DNA of 64,000 nucleotides, from positions 10,421-74,420 of the forward strand of contig NZ_JBNGOS010000035.1 in the NCBI RefSeq assembly GCF_050589685.1, written 5' to 3'. The notes under the pieces are model-generated. The model ran no database searches. It saw nothing but the letters and a program-made list of their open reading frames with translations, and was not told the origin of the DNA. Positions 32,968 to 42,894 of this stretch are shown one piece after another. Numbering within the stretch: the stretch's first letter is position 1; each line of letters begins with the position of its first letter. The stretch comes from Saccharicrinis sp050589685 (GTDB taxonomy: Bacteria > Bacteroidota > Bacteroidia > Bacteroidales > Marinilabiliaceae). The translations under genes were made by a program, and so were the position numbers.

Positions 32968-33606
32968 TTATCTCATGTCGATAATGTCTACATTGGGGTT
33001 GGCACTTTCGTTGTATACAAACATGCTGTCGTCCATTGGTGTGTTGCTTTCTAACTTGTTGATTAATATTGTGTAGTTGTTGCCATCTTTACTGATTTGT
33101 TGAATCTTGTTGATTTGCATATTATCTTTTGTAATCTCCAATTTAATGCGTGAATACGGTTTGTCACGGTTAATCGGATACAGGTCTATGGAATATACTG
33201 CAGTGCCGTTGCTGTCTTTTTCGCCCAGGTAGGCGTACTTAAACCCGGTTTGGTAAATCGTGAAGATGGAAGCAGGGTTTAACGTTTCTTCGTCATCCGG
33301 ATCAGGCTCGTCGATATTCACTTCTTCTGCATCAATCATATGCGTCCAGAGAGTCTTGCCGTCAAAATAAGTGTCTACATCCATTAAGTTGGCCTTGTAT
33401 TTATCCCCTTTAATAAAAATAGTACCTGTGTACTCTTCTTGAATATCTTCTTGCAGATTTTCCAGGCTAAACGAAAAGCTGGCTTTAATCGTTTTGTATG
33501 TTTTAGTTTTTGCTGTTACTTGATCCAGGATTTCTTTTGCTTTTTCCGCGTTCTGCGCAAACATGAACCCTGGAATCAAAGCGAGTAGTAAAAGTAATTT
33601 CTTCAT
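32968..33606 (-). CDS. lolA: LolA-like outer-membrane lipoprotein carrier
   Basis: This 212-residue protein has a signal peptide (MKKLLLLLALIPGFMFAQ) followed by the LolA fold: AKEILDQVTAKTKTYKTIKA, then FIKGDKYKANL, a beta-rich half-barrel. LolA ferries lipoproteins across the periplasm. It follows ftsK on the same strand, a common order in Bacteroidota, with a 212-base gap that holds a long perfect inverted repeat. An acidic loop (NIDEPDPDDEETLNP) is longer than in Proteobacteria. Confidence 0.85.
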   Translation of the reverse strand: MKKLLLLLALIPGFMFAQNAEKAKEILDQVTAKTKTYKTIKASFSFSLENLQEDIQEEYTGTIFIKGDKYKANLMDVDTYFDGKTLWTHMIDAEEVNIDEPDPDDEETLNPASIFTIYQTGFKYAYLGEKDSNGTAVYSIDLYPINRDKPYSRIKLEITKDNMQINKIQQISKDGNNYTILINKLESNTPMDDSMFVYNESANPNVDIIDMR

Positions 33607-33673
33607 ATTGTATAAATTATTTGATCTTATTTACGGTGTAATGGGTGTAAGCTTTTCAAAAACGATACCAAAA

Positions 33674-33721
33674 CTCACTTTGACAAGCCAAACTCATAAA
33701 AAATCGGCTTGTCAAAGTGAG
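33674..33721. repeat. Perfect 16-bp inverted repeat between ftsK and lolA
   Basis: CTCACTTTGACAAGCC and GGCTTGTCAAAGTGAG are exact reverse complements separated by 16 bases. On the minus strand the stem is followed by TTTTGG, so it may work as the ftsK terminator. The stem is much longer than other terminators in this window, which suggests another role or a mobile palindromic element. Confidence 0.6.
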
Positions 33722-33818
33722 GTGGCAAATTTTTAATTCAATTTAAAAACTAATCTGTCATCACAATATTTCCTTTTATATTCTTGTTCAACAATGAATT
33801 AAAATTTTTCTTGCTTAT

Positions 33819-36281
33819 TTAAAGCCCCTTCAACAGATGTTCTAGCGATAAATCATCGGGGATTAAAACTTGCCGTGCCTTACTTCCTTCAAAAGGCCCA
33901 ACAACGCCGGCTGCTTCCAGCTGGTCAATGATTCTACCGGCACGGTTATAACCTATTGAAAACCTTCGTTGAATCAAAGATGTGGAACCCGATTGGTTGG
34001 CAACCACCACCCTGGCTGCTTCTTCAAAAAATGCGTCCTTGTTGCTCATGTCAATTTCCCCCGCTTCAGTGGAAGATGTATCGCCAATATATTCGGGCAA
34101 TAACAAGGCACTGGGATATCCTTTCTGAGAACCGATGAAATCGTTTATTTTTTCAACTTCGGGTGTGTCTACAAAAGCACATTGAACACGCACCAAATCG
34201 CTTCCTTGGGAGATAAGCATGTCTCCTCTACCAATTAGTTGGTTGGCACCGGGCGAATCAAGAATCGTTCTGGAGTCGATCATGGAGGCTACCTTAAAAG
34301 CTACCCTGGTTGGGAAATTGGCTTTAATAACCCCTGTAATAATATTGGTGGATGGGCGCTGTGTGGCTACAATCATATGTATTCCTACGGCACGGGCAAG
34401 CTGGGCTATACGTGCAATGGGCATCTCTACTTCCTTGCCAGCCGTCATTATTAAGTCGGCAAACTCATCAATTACAACCACAATATATGGCATAAAGCGG
34501 TGACCGTTCTCAGGGTTAAGCGAGCGTTTTACAAACTTGTGGTTGTATTCCTTAATATTACGGGCGTGTGCTTTTTTCAACAGGTCATACCTCGCATCCA
34601 TTTCAATGGTCAGCGAATTTAAAGTAGTCACCACTTTTTGCACATCGGTAATAATGGCTTCATCCTCGTCGTCGGGTAATTTGGCCAGGAAATGTCGCTC
34701 AATCTTGCTATAGATATTAAGCTCCACCTTTTTGGGGTCGACCAAAACAAACTTTAACTGAGATGGATGTTTTTTATATAAAAGAGAGGTAATGATAGCA
34801 TTCAATCCCACGGATTTACCCTGGCCGGTAGCCCCTGCCACCAACATATGCGGTGCTTTGGCCAAATCGATAACGAAAGTTTCGTTGGAAATGGTTTTTC
34901 CCAGTGCAATAGGTAGCTCATATTTTGTAGTCTGGAATTTTTTGGCAGCTATAATGGTTTTCATCGAAACCACCTCAGGTTCACTGTTGGGAACCTCAAT
35001 ACCAATGGTGCCTTTACCCGGTATTGGGGCAATAATACGTATGCCCAATGCAGCCAGCGACAGGGCAATATCATCCTCCAGGTTCTTGATTTTGGATATT
35101 CGAACACCCGGAGCAGGAACGATCTCGTACAACGTAACCGTAGGACCAACCGTTGCTTTAATACTCTTAATCTCAATTTTATAATCGATTAAGGTGTTAA
35201 CAATCTTATCTTTATTGGAGTTTAGTTCTTCGTCGGTAACGGGTTCGTTGCCAAAGTGGTGGTCTTCCAGTAAATCGATGGTAGGCAGTTGATATGAAGA
35301 AAGGTCCAAGGTGGGATCGTAATCTCCCAATGGAATATTTGCTTTTACTTCAAAATCCTTTTCCTCTTCAATTTTTTCTATGGTGAAATTACCATCATGG
35401 TTAACGTCTTCCGAACCCTCGTTATCAGAAATGTCCAGCTCAATGGGTTCATCTGCAATATCCGTATTTTCCAGTGGTTCGGGCGTTAGCTTTTTGACCT
35501 CAAATTCTTGCTCAGGCGCTAATTCGGGTGTATCCGTAGGTGTGGGTGCTTCTTCAGGGGCGGGATCTTCCTCTATGTCATCCGCTTCAACAGAAGTCAG
35601 TAACGAAGCATCTTCCGTCTCGGTTTTGTCGTTTTTAACCGGGACTTTAATCTTCGTGCCACTGGTAACAAATACTTTTTTAACAAAAGGAACGAATCCG
35701 TCAAATGTAAAGGTTAAATAGATAATGAGTGTGAAAAATAAGAAAAGGATGACTCCGACATTACCAATGGCCGAGACTAACCATTTGCTCATAAAGTACC
35801 CCATTTCTCCACCCAGTAAAATATAATGGTCGTTCACCGAATTCATAAATAAGTAGCCCAGCAGGATAGAAAGCCATGCCCCGGTATAAAAGCAGTGCCA
35901 AATAGTTTTTCTGACAGGGGCAAGCTTAATATTTATAAGTTTAAAAGCGATTACGGTAAGCGCTATTACAATTACCAATGCAGGCACGCCAATTCCGGAG
36001 TTGATAAATAAATCGGCAAAATAAGCGCCTAGTTTCCCCGTGCGATTCTGAACGTTAATGTCCGGGTTGAAAATAAACTCAAAGAAGTTGATGTTGAATT
36101 TGCTGTGATCGGCTCCACCGGTAAAAACAAATGAAACAAATGCGATCAGTAAAAATAAGGAATAGACCATTAAAAACAGTCCAATAAAAAATCGTACCCT
36201 GAAGTCACTGATTTTATTTTTTAAATCAGTGATAAAATTATTTTTAGTCTTGGATTTAGGTCGTTTAGTTTTTACTCCCAT
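33819..36281 (-). CDS. ftsK: DNA translocase FtsK
   Basis: This 820-residue septal DNA pump clears and aligns chromosome termini at division. It has four to five N-terminal membrane helices (about residues 30-215) and an acidic linker (about 215-310, rich in E, D, P and T). The RecA-like motor carries the Walker A GATGQGKS near residue 481 and Walker B VVVIDEFADL near 600. The C-terminal winged-helix gamma domain includes SLIQRRFSIGYNRAGRIIDQ. Length is typical of Bacteroidota. It heads the ftsK-lolA unit. Confidence 0.95.
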   Translation of the reverse strand: MGVKTKRPKSKTKNNFITDLKNKISDFRVRFFIGLFLMVYSLFLLIAFVSFVFTGGADHSKFNINFFEFIFNPDINVQNRTGKLGAYFADLFINSGIGVPALVIVIALTVIAFKLINIKLAPVRKTIWHCFYTGAWLSILLGYLFMNSVNDHYILLGGEMGYFMSKWLVSAIGNVGVILFLFFTLIIYLTFTFDGFVPFVKKVFVTSGTKIKVPVKNDKTETEDASLLTSVEADDIEEDPAPEEAPTPTDTPELAPEQEFEVKKLTPEPLENTDIADEPIELDISDNEGSEDVNHDGNFTIEKIEEEKDFEVKANIPLGDYDPTLDLSSYQLPTIDLLEDHHFGNEPVTDEELNSNKDKIVNTLIDYKIEIKSIKATVGPTVTLYEIVPAPGVRISKIKNLEDDIALSLAALGIRIIAPIPGKGTIGIEVPNSEPEVVSMKTIIAAKKFQTTKYELPIALGKTISNETFVIDLAKAPHMLVAGATGQGKSVGLNAIITSLLYKKHPSQLKFVLVDPKKVELNIYSKIERHFLAKLPDDEDEAIITDVQKVVTTLNSLTIEMDARYDLLKKAHARNIKEYNHKFVKRSLNPENGHRFMPYIVVVIDEFADLIMTAGKEVEMPIARIAQLARAVGIHMIVATQRPSTNIITGVIKANFPTRVAFKVASMIDSRTILDSPGANQLIGRGDMLISQGSDLVRVQCAFVDTPEVEKINDFIGSQKGYPSALLLPEYIGDTSSTEAGEIDMSNKDAFFEEAARVVVANQSGSTSLIQRRFSIGYNRAGRIIDQLEAAGVVGPFEGSKARQVLIPDDLSLEHLLKGL

Positions 36282-36455
36282 TTTAAAATTATGTTAATTG
36301 TAGGTGTTGATTCGCAGACAAAATTAATAAATGTAGTTTCTAATTTATTAATTAAATTGAATTCTTTTACAACGATTTTAAGCGATAATTATTTTAATGC
36401 CTTAGTATAATCAGGTAGACGATTTGAAATAATTGCTGAATCGGAAGCGAACGAC

Positions 36456-37145
36456 TTATTGGAAATTGTTAATCATGGTTAAAATTAATGCTTCAATTTC
36501 TTTTTCGGGTGTACGTTTAAAGCCACTTGGGATTTTAAATGCAGCGTTGTCGGGAATAGTGTAATCGACATCACATGCTTTAAAATAAAATCGTACTCCG
36601 TTGAAATCAATATGAAATTCCATCAATATTCCCGGTATCTCTTTGAATGGGGTATGTCTGTTGGGGTTGTCGATATTAATATCCCCGGTGTAATATATGG
36701 CGAATGGTTCATCCTTGTCAAACTGTACCATTGCCTTGCTACAGCTTATCCCGGCCACATTTTTGGTTTCGTTTTTCAAGTAAGTAATGGAAGGGGTTGA
36801 ACCGTTGTTGAAGAAAAAAAAGTTGGAGCTTATTGGGCCGATATGCAACAAGTTGTTGTCCATAAAGCGGAAGAGTGTAGCACAGGAATCTTTAGCGGAT
36901 GGGGAATAAAAATCTAATGAGAAGATATTGAAACTGCCTTTGAAACTGAAACGCGTTCGGTTATCCTTAAAAATCAGTTTTAATTCTCGAGGCATAAGGC
37001 TGCCGGTAGGGGAATCGGTAATTTCTTTAGGGTATGCAATGTTATAGGTAATTACACCGGCATTGGGGAACTCGGGTTTATTGGATTTATTTATACATCC
37101 CTGTATCAATACAGAAAGCAATACTATATAAGCAGTGTATTTCAT
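36456..37145 (-). CDS. Lipoprotein of the DUF4412-like type
   Basis: This 229-residue lipoprotein has lipobox IQGC near residue 17. The body (AGVITYNIAYPKEI, LKLIFKDNRTRFSFKG, and later GISCSKAMVQF and EIPGILMEF) resembles the DUF4412/GLPGLI group of Bacteroidota, which have unknown function in the envelope. It is a single gene, upstream of nothing obvious on its strand. Confidence 0.6.
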   Translation of the reverse strand: MKYTAYIVLLSVLIQGCINKSNKPEFPNAGVITYNIAYPKEITDSPTGSLMPRELKLIFKDNRTRFSFKGSFNIFSLDFYSPSAKDSCATLFRFMDNNLLHIGPISSNFFFFNNGSTPSITYLKNETKNVAGISCSKAMVQFDKDEPFAIYYTGDINIDNPNRHTPFKEIPGILMEFHIDFNGVRFYFKACDVDYTIPDNAAFKIPSGFKRTPEKEIEALILTMINNFQ

Positions 37146-37242
37146 GAAGGCTTAATTGAAACAGGCTACCGTAACTGATTCCCTATTAAATTACCGGCAA
37201 CAAAATAGGGATAATAAATGAACCTGCCATTTCTATTTGTAA

Positions 37243-38163
37243 TTATTTTGCAGGAAGAAATATCTCGGAGATCATGCACCTGGCACTGCCTCCGCCAATC
37301 GTCTCAATGGTTTTTGTGTTCATTGGAAAAGGTTCGCAGTAGTTTCCGATAGCTTCTTTTTGTTGGTCGGTCAAAACCTCGAAAGCACTCAGCGACATCA
37401 CCAAAATTTCCTCACCGCTTTGCGTTAACAAAGAAATCATATTGCCAGCAAAATAATTTACTTGTTCCAGTGTAATGCTAATTATCTCGTGACCCGTTTG
37501 TTCCAAAGAATCAATCACCAAATTTCTTTCACGTTCATCCTTGATGCTTTCTAAACAAATAACCGAAAACATTTTACTCACGCTCATCATCACATTGGTG
37601 TGATATATTTCCTGGCCGGATTTGTCGGTAGCTGTAAAATAAACCGGTTTGTAATTGATGATATCACATAACTCAATAAAGACATCTCTGTCGGTTCGTG
37701 GAGACAAACATGCGTAAGCAATTTTATGCATATGGTCGAAAACAATACTGCCGGTACCCTCTAAAAATTTACATTCGGCTTCGTGATTCGACAGGTCAAT
37801 CAGTTTCTCAATCTTAAACCTGGCTTTTATTTGGCCGATAATCTCAGGTCTTTTTTCCACTTGACGGTTGGGTGTAGCAATGGGATATAAAATAGCGGTT
37901 CCGTCCGCATGGAATGAACCCCAATTATTCGGAAAAACAGCATCTGGTTTTATGGGAGTATGCGTGTCCTGAACCACCATCACATTCACGCCCTTGTTTA
38001 TAAGGCGCTCGGCAAATGTGTCAAATTCCTCTATAACCCGGGCTTTTATCTCTTCCGGACTAAGATCAACCGTATTCTGGAATGCATTGGATATAGCAGT
38101 TTGCTGGTTAAAGGTAAAGTTGGCCGGGCGCACCAAAAGGATATTTGAAGTGGATTGGTTCAT
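37243..38163 (-). CDS. ctlX: Citrulline hydrolase-like amidinotransferase-family enzyme (CtlX)
   Basis: This 306-residue member of the guanidino-group-modifying superfamily has the N-terminal LLVRPANFTFNQQTA. PDAVFPNNWGSFH supplies the Asp, LEGTGSIVFD the Glu, HTNVMMSV the catalytic His, and GGGSARCMISEIF the C-terminal catalytic Cys (Cys296). This set is that of CtlX, associated with citrulline breakdown to ornithine. Arginine deiminase and dimethylarginine hydrolase have the same core, so the exact substrate is inferred. It is a lone gene. Confidence 0.85.
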   Translation of the reverse strand: MNQSTSNILLVRPANFTFNQQTAISNAFQNTVDLSPEEIKARVIEEFDTFAERLINKGVNVMVVQDTHTPIKPDAVFPNNWGSFHADGTAILYPIATPNRQVEKRPEIIGQIKARFKIEKLIDLSNHEAECKFLEGTGSIVFDHMHKIAYACLSPRTDRDVFIELCDIINYKPVYFTATDKSGQEIYHTNVMMSVSKMFSVICLESIKDERERNLVIDSLEQTGHEIISITLEQVNYFAGNMISLLTQSGEEILVMSLSAFEVLTDQQKEAIGNYCEPFPMNTKTIETIGGGSARCMISEIFLPAK

Positions 38164-38252
38164 GACGGTTATAATTTTAAAATTAAATGAAACTTAAAAA
38201 TACGACTCAAAATGAAAAAATAGATGATAAATTGAACCCAAGTTAGAGAATG

Positions 38253-38289
38253 AAGAAAGGCTATCAGATTTAATCCAACAGCCTTTCTT
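38253..38289 (-). terminator. Terminator of the M3 peptidase gene
   Basis: AAGAAAGGCT and AGCCTTTCTT form a perfect 10-bp stem with a 17-base loop, 33 bases past the M3 peptidase stop. Confidence 0.75.
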
Positions 38290-38322
38290 GTGAATTTGTC
38301 TACACTTCTGGCGGTCTTGATG

Positions 38323-40428
38323 TTAAATTAAACCTCTGTCATTTAAAAGCGCTTTTTCATCAGGCTCAGCACCTCTAAACCTTTTATATAATTCCATTGG
38401 GTCTTCGGTACCACCCTTCTCTAACACGTTTTTTCTAAACTTATTCGCAGTCTCCCTATCGAATATACCGTTCTCCCTAAATGCCTGGAAAGCATCAGAA
38501 TCCAAAATGGCAGACCAAATGTAAGCATAATAACCGGCGGAATAGCCGCCCGAGAATATATGATTAAAATAGGTGCTTCTGTAACGACTTACAATTTCAG
38601 GTATCAAATTCATTTTAGCAAGAGATTCTTTCTCAAAATGATTAGGGTCTGCATCTAATGTCTCTGTTAAAGTATGGTAATCCATATCTAAAATAGCGGC
38701 AGCCAAATATTCGGTTGTCATAAATCCCTGGTTGAACTTGGAGCTCTTCTGAATTTTTGAAATGAGTTCATCAGAAATCACTTCGCCTGTTTTATAATGC
38801 TTTCCATACACTTTTAACAGTTCCGGTTGAGCAGCCCAGTGCTCCATTACCTGCGAAGGAAGTTCAACAAAATCTCTGGGCACCGATGTTCCCGATAAAC
38901 TATAATACTGACATTTTGAGAGTAAGCCGTGCAATGCATGTCCAAACTCATGAAACAAGGTAGAAACCTCGTCGAAGCTTAAAAGTGCGGGGGTATCATC
39001 CGTTGGGCTGGTGAAATTGCATACCATGGTGATGATAGGTGTAATGTTTTTTCCGTTATTAACTTCTTGTTTGCGGTACGAACCCATCCAGGCACCGCCC
39101 CTTTTGCTTTCGCGAGGGTGGAAATCCATAAATAAAATACCTACATGGCTATCGTCTGCTTCCTTTACTTCAAACGAAAGAGCATCAGGATGAGGGGTGG
39201 GCAGGTCAGTTCTTTTTTCAAATTTTAAACCATATAGGTTGTTGGCAGTATAAAAAATGCCCTCAACCACATTGTTTAGTTCAAAATATGGTCTAATCTC
39301 GTTTTCGTCCAAATCGTACTTTTGCTTCTTTACTTTCTCGGCATAGTACCACCAGTCCCAAGGTTCCAATTTAAAGTTGCCTCCTTCGGCATCGATCATC
39401 TTTTGCATGTCGGCCACCTCTTGTTTGGCTACTTTAAGCGATTTCTCCATTAAAAAAGCGAGTTTGTCGTTAACTGTTTCAGGGGTTTTGGCCATGTTCT
39501 GTTCTAAAATAAAAGCAGCATGGTTTTCGTACCCAAGTAATTTGGCCCTTTTAACACGAAGTGAAACTATTTTTTTGATGTTCTCTTTGTTGTCGAATTT
39601 GTTATTGTTGTCACCTCTATTAATGTAGGCTTTGAACAGTTTTTCTCTCAAAGACCTGTTTGTAGAATATTGCAGGAACGGTGTAATGCTTGGGCGTTGG
39701 GTGGTAAATACCCATTTGCCTTCGAGGCCGTTATCCTGGGCTGTTTTTGCTGCTGCGTCAATTTGTCCTTTGCCCAATCCGGCTAAGTCCTCTTGCTTAT
39801 CAACAATCATCATATAATCGTTGGTTTCGTTTAGCACGTTGTCGCCAAACTGTAGGGTAAGTAACGAAAGTTCCTCGTTAATTTTCCTGAACTCGTCTTT
39901 TGATTCTGCAGGAAGGTTGGCTCCACCACGTGTAAAAGCCTGGTATTTTTTCTCCAATAACATGCCTTTTTCCCCCGTTAATCCCAGCTTTTCCCTCTGG
40001 TCGTATAGTGTTTTGATGCGCTTAAACAATGTCTCGTTTAAAAATACATCGTCGTTTAGCTTAGACAGTAACGGGGCTATTTCTTTTGCAATAGCATTTA
40101 ACGAATCGTTGGTGTTAGCACTTTTAATGTTATAAAACACGTTACTTACCCTGGTCAATAGAGGATTGCTATACTCTAGTGCCTCAACGGTATTGGCAAA
40201 AGTAGGTTCTTCCGTGTTTTCCGTAATGGCCTTGATGTTCTCTTGTTGCTCCTTGATAGCTGCGTTATACGCAGGCATAAAGTGCGCTGGTTTTATTTGC
40301 TCAAATGGCGCAATCTCAAACGGCGTATCATATGCTACCAGCAATGGGTTTGTGTTCATGGCGGTCTCTGTTTTACAGGCACCCATAATTATAAGTGCGA
40401 GTATTAGAAAAAAGGTGATTTTTTGCAT
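38323..40428 (-). CDS. M3-family oligopeptidase / peptidyl-dipeptidase, lipoprotein
   Basis: This is a zinc peptidase of about 701 residues in the Dcp/OpdA group. HEFGHALHG near residue 490 gives two zinc-ligand histidines and the catalytic Glu. GTSVPRDFVELPSQVMEHW follows, and RFRGAEPDEKALL is at the C-terminus. The frame opens at 40500, but ATG 40428 begins a lipoprotein signal (MQKITFFLILALIIMGAC), so it is probably periplasmic and anchored. It trims short peptides. It is monocistronic with its own terminator. Confidence 0.9.
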   Translation of the reverse strand: MQKITFFLILALIIMGACKTETAMNTNPLLVAYDTPFEIAPFEQIKPAHFMPAYNAAIKEQQENIKAITENTEEPTFANTVEALEYSNPLLTRVSNVFYNIKSANTNDSLNAIAKEIAPLLSKLNDDVFLNETLFKRIKTLYDQREKLGLTGEKGMLLEKKYQAFTRGGANLPAESKDEFRKINEELSLLTLQFGDNVLNETNDYMMIVDKQEDLAGLGKGQIDAAAKTAQDNGLEGKWVFTTQRPSITPFLQYSTNRSLREKLFKAYINRGDNNNKFDNKENIKKIVSLRVKRAKLLGYENHAAFILEQNMAKTPETVNDKLAFLMEKSLKVAKQEVADMQKMIDAEGGNFKLEPWDWWYYAEKVKKQKYDLDENEIRPYFELNNVVEGIFYTANNLYGLKFEKRTDLPTPHPDALSFEVKEADDSHVGILFMDFHPRESKRGGAWMGSYRKQEVNNGKNITPIITMVCNFTSPTDDTPALLSFDEVSTLFHEFGHALHGLLSKCQYYSLSGTSVPRDFVELPSQVMEHWAAQPELLKVYGKHYKTGEVISDELISKIQKSSKFNQGFMTTEYLAAAILDMDYHTLTETLDADPNHFEKESLAKMNLIPEIVSRYRSTYFNHIFSGGYSAGYYAYIWSAILDSDAFQAFRENGIFDRETANKFRKNVLEKGGTEDPMELYKRFRGAEPDEKALLNDRGLI

Positions 40429-40842
40429 AACGGTTAATTTATTTCTGTTTTGATGGCGAAAATAGGCAATTTCTGTATTAATAATAATGATGTTTTTCAT
40501 AATAATTAAAACAGGAAGGAACGGTGCGTTTTGAGTATCAGGTTAAAAGTAAATATATGGAGAATGTTTTAAATCACAAGCCCTAATTGATTGTTGGTAT
40601 TCGTATAAAACCCGTGTTGGATTATGCAGGTATAAATAAAGAAAAAATTCTGCAATTGTTTGGACAACAACAAGTTTAATGAGTTGGTGTGTGTTAAAAT
40701 GTTGATAGTTAACTGGTCACAAGCTTAATTTATGTTGTAAAACAATCTTTTTTTAGGCACTTATTGTGTATTAGGTCATTTTTTAGTTTTATTTTTGAGG
40801 CTCAAAATTTTAGTATACAATAAATTTTAAATATAAATAGAT
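40429..40842. other. 414-base divergent promoter region
   Basis: No gene or RNA is recognisable. It separates the M3 peptidase (minus) from the methylmalonyl-CoA operon (plus). A -7 element TATTTTTG at 40790-40797 lies 46 bases before the epimerase start; no well-spaced TTG is present (nearest at 40764-40766, 23 bases away). Confidence 0.45.
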
Positions 40843-41253
40843 ATGAAACCATCGCACATTGAGCACATTGGAATCGCGGTTAAGAGTTTAGATGAGGCTA
40901 TTCCTTTTTACGAGAAAGTATTTGGTTTGGAGTGTTATGCTGTTGAAGAAGTAGCAGAACAAAAAGTGAAGACTGCCTTTTTTATGGTTGGACAAACAAA
41001 GATTGAGTTGTTGGAGTCTACGGATCCGGAAGGTCCTGTTGGCAAATTCATCGAGAAAAAAGGAGAGGGTGTTCATCATGTTGCCTTTGCAGTTGAGAAC
41101 CTGGCGGAAAAGCTAGTATCTATTCAGGATGCAGGAGTAAGGGTAATTGACAAAACTCCACGTCAAGGTGCCGAAGGGTTGAATATAGGTTTCTTGCACC
41201 CAAAATCTACTTTTGGTGTATTAACTGAATTGTGCGAAGATCCTTCTAAATAA
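40843..41253 (+). CDS. mce: Methylmalonyl-CoA epimerase
   Basis: This 136-residue vicinal-oxygen-chelate enzyme converts (R)- and (S)-methylmalonyl-CoA. HIEHIGIAVKSLDEAIPFYE, ESTDPEGPVGKFIEKKGEGVHHVAF and GVLTELCE carry the metal ligands (His, His, Glu) of the family. It is first of five genes of a propionate pathway on this strand and links the B12-dependent mutase product to the decarboxylase that follows 68 bases later. Confidence 0.95.
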   Translation: MKPSHIEHIGIAVKSLDEAIPFYEKVFGLECYAVEEVAEQKVKTAFFMVGQTKIELLESTDPEGPVGKFIEKKGEGVHHVAFAVENLAEKLVSIQDAGVRVIDKTPRQGAEGLNIGFLHPKSTFGVLTELCEDPSK

Positions 41254-41283
41254 AACTGCTATTAATAATAGAATTTAAATGTT

Positions 41284-41301
41284 TTATACCGATTGGTATA
41301 A
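41284..41301 (+). other. Small stem-loop between epimerase and decarboxylase alpha gene
   Basis: TTATACC-GATT-GGTATAA is a perfect 7-bp stem with a tetraloop, 20 bases before the mmdA start codon. No T tract follows. It may affect translation or mRNA stability. Confidence 0.35.
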
Positions 41302-41321
41302 GAATTTACAAACAATATTTC

Positions 41322-42881
41322 ATGTCAAGTCAGGATAAAGTAAAAAAACTAATAGACCTCAGAACTGAGGCTAAATTAGGTGGTGGTCAGAAAAGAATTG
41401 ACAGCCAGCATGCAAAAGGAAAGATGACCGCCCGTGAGCGTATCGAAGCGCTTGTGGACGATGGTAGTTTCGAAGAGTTCGATATGTTTGTGACACACCG
41501 ATGTGTGAATTTTGGAATGGAAAAAAACAAAATTCTTGGGGATGGCGTGGTAACAGGTCATGGTACTATCGATGGTAGGGTAGTTTATTTGTTTGCCCAG
41601 GATTTTACCGTATTGGGCGGTTCTCTCTCGGAGACATTTGCACAGAAAATATGTAAAGTCATGGATATGGCCATGAAGGTCGGAGCTCCTCTTATTGGAA
41701 TTAACGATAGTGGTGGTGCCCGTATCCAGGAAGGGGTAACCTCATTGGCGGGCTATGCCGAGATTTTCCAGCGTAACATCGAAGCTTCGGGTGTTATTCC
41801 GCAAATCTCAGCTATTTTTGGTCCTTGCGCAGGTGGTGCCGTGTATTCTCCTGCCCTGACCGATTTTATCATGATGACCGAGGATTCCAGTTACATGTTC
41901 GTGACAGGGCCCAAGGTGGTTAAGACTGTAACCGGTGAGGACATAACCACCGAAGATTTAGGAGGAGCCGCGGTTCATGCTTCTAAATCAGGTGTTTCTC
42001 ACTTCCAGTTAGAAAATGAGGAAGAAGGTATTTTGTTAATCAGAAAGCTTCTTTCGTATATGCCTCAAAATAACCTTGAGGAACCACCAATGGTAGAGAC
42101 TAAAGATTCAATCGATCGTATGGTGGACTCATTAAACGAGATTATTCCGGATAACCCGAATCAACCATATGACATGAAAGATGTTATTTATGCCATGTCG
42201 GATGATTCTGAGTTTTTAGAGGTACACCGTAACTATGCAAAAAATATTATAGTAGGGTTTTGTCGCATGGGGGGCATGTCGGTTGGTGTTGTGGCTAACC
42301 AACCAAGTTTCCTTGCGGGAGTGCTTGATTGCGATGCGTCACGTAAAGCCGCTCGTTTTGTTCGTTTTTGCGATGCCTTTAATATTCCAATTTTAACTTT
42401 GGTTGATGTTCCCGGATTTTTACCAGGTAGTGGGCAAGAGTATGCAGGTATCATAACACACGGTGCTAAACTAATGTTTGCTTATGGTGAGGCCACTGTA
42501 CCTAAAATTACGGTTACTTTGCGTAAATCCTATGGTGGGGCGCACGATGTGATGAGCTGTAAGCAATTACGCGGTGACCTGAACTATGCCTGGCCAACTG
42601 CCGAAATTGCGGTAATGGGTGCTAAAGGTGCGATTGAGGTTCTGGAAGGCAGGGCAATGTCAAAAATCAAAGACCCAGCAGAAAAGGCAAAGTATGCTGC
42701 GGAAAAAGAAGCGGAGTATACTGAGAAGTTTGCTAACCCATATCAGGCGGCTGCCTATGGTTATATCGATGATGTTATTGAGCCGAGAAACTCTCGTTTC
42801 CGTATCATCAGGGGTTTACAAAGTTTGCAAACCAAAAAGCTAAACTTGCCTCCTAAAAAGCACGGTAATATTCCATTGTAA
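41322..42881 (+). CDS. mmdA: Methylmalonyl-CoA decarboxylase alpha / acyl-CoA carboxyltransferase subunit
   Basis: This 519-residue carboxyltransferase moves CO2 from methylmalonyl-CoA to biotin, giving propionyl-CoA. Two crotonase-like halves are seen: DGRVVYLFAQDFTVLGGSLS and GAPLIGINDSGGARIQEG in the first; ILTLVDVPGFLPGSGQEY and KSYGGAHDVM in the second. The sequence alone would also fit propionyl-CoA carboxylase beta, but the membrane beta subunit, OadG-like subunit and biotin carrier that follow make a sodium-pumping decarboxylase far more likely. Confidence 0.92.
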   Translation: MSSQDKVKKLIDLRTEAKLGGGQKRIDSQHAKGKMTARERIEALVDDGSFEEFDMFVTHRCVNFGMEKNKILGDGVVTGHGTIDGRVVYLFAQDFTVLGGSLSETFAQKICKVMDMAMKVGAPLIGINDSGGARIQEGVTSLAGYAEIFQRNIEASGVIPQISAIFGPCAGGAVYSPALTDFIMMTEDSSYMFVTGPKVVKTVTGEDITTEDLGGAAVHASKSGVSHFQLENEEEGILLIRKLLSYMPQNNLEEPPMVETKDSIDRMVDSLNEIIPDNPNQPYDMKDVIYAMSDDSEFLEVHRNYAKNIIVGFCRMGGMSVGVVANQPSFLAGVLDCDASRKAARFVRFCDAFNIPILTLVDVPGFLPGSGQEYAGIITHGAKLMFAYGEATVPKITVTLRKSYGGAHDVMSCKQLRGDLNYAWPTAEIAVMGAKGAIEVLEGRAMSKIKDPAEKAKYAAEKEAEYTEKFANPYQAAAYGYIDDVIEPRNSRFRIIRGLQSLQTKKLNLPPKKHGNIPL

Positions 42882-42894
42882 CAGTTAATCGTAT

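Noticed and set aside
41322..42881. Propionyl-CoA carboxylase beta as the identity of mmdA
   Set aside because: No biotin carboxylase subunit is present, while sodium-pump beta and OadG-like subunits follow directly.
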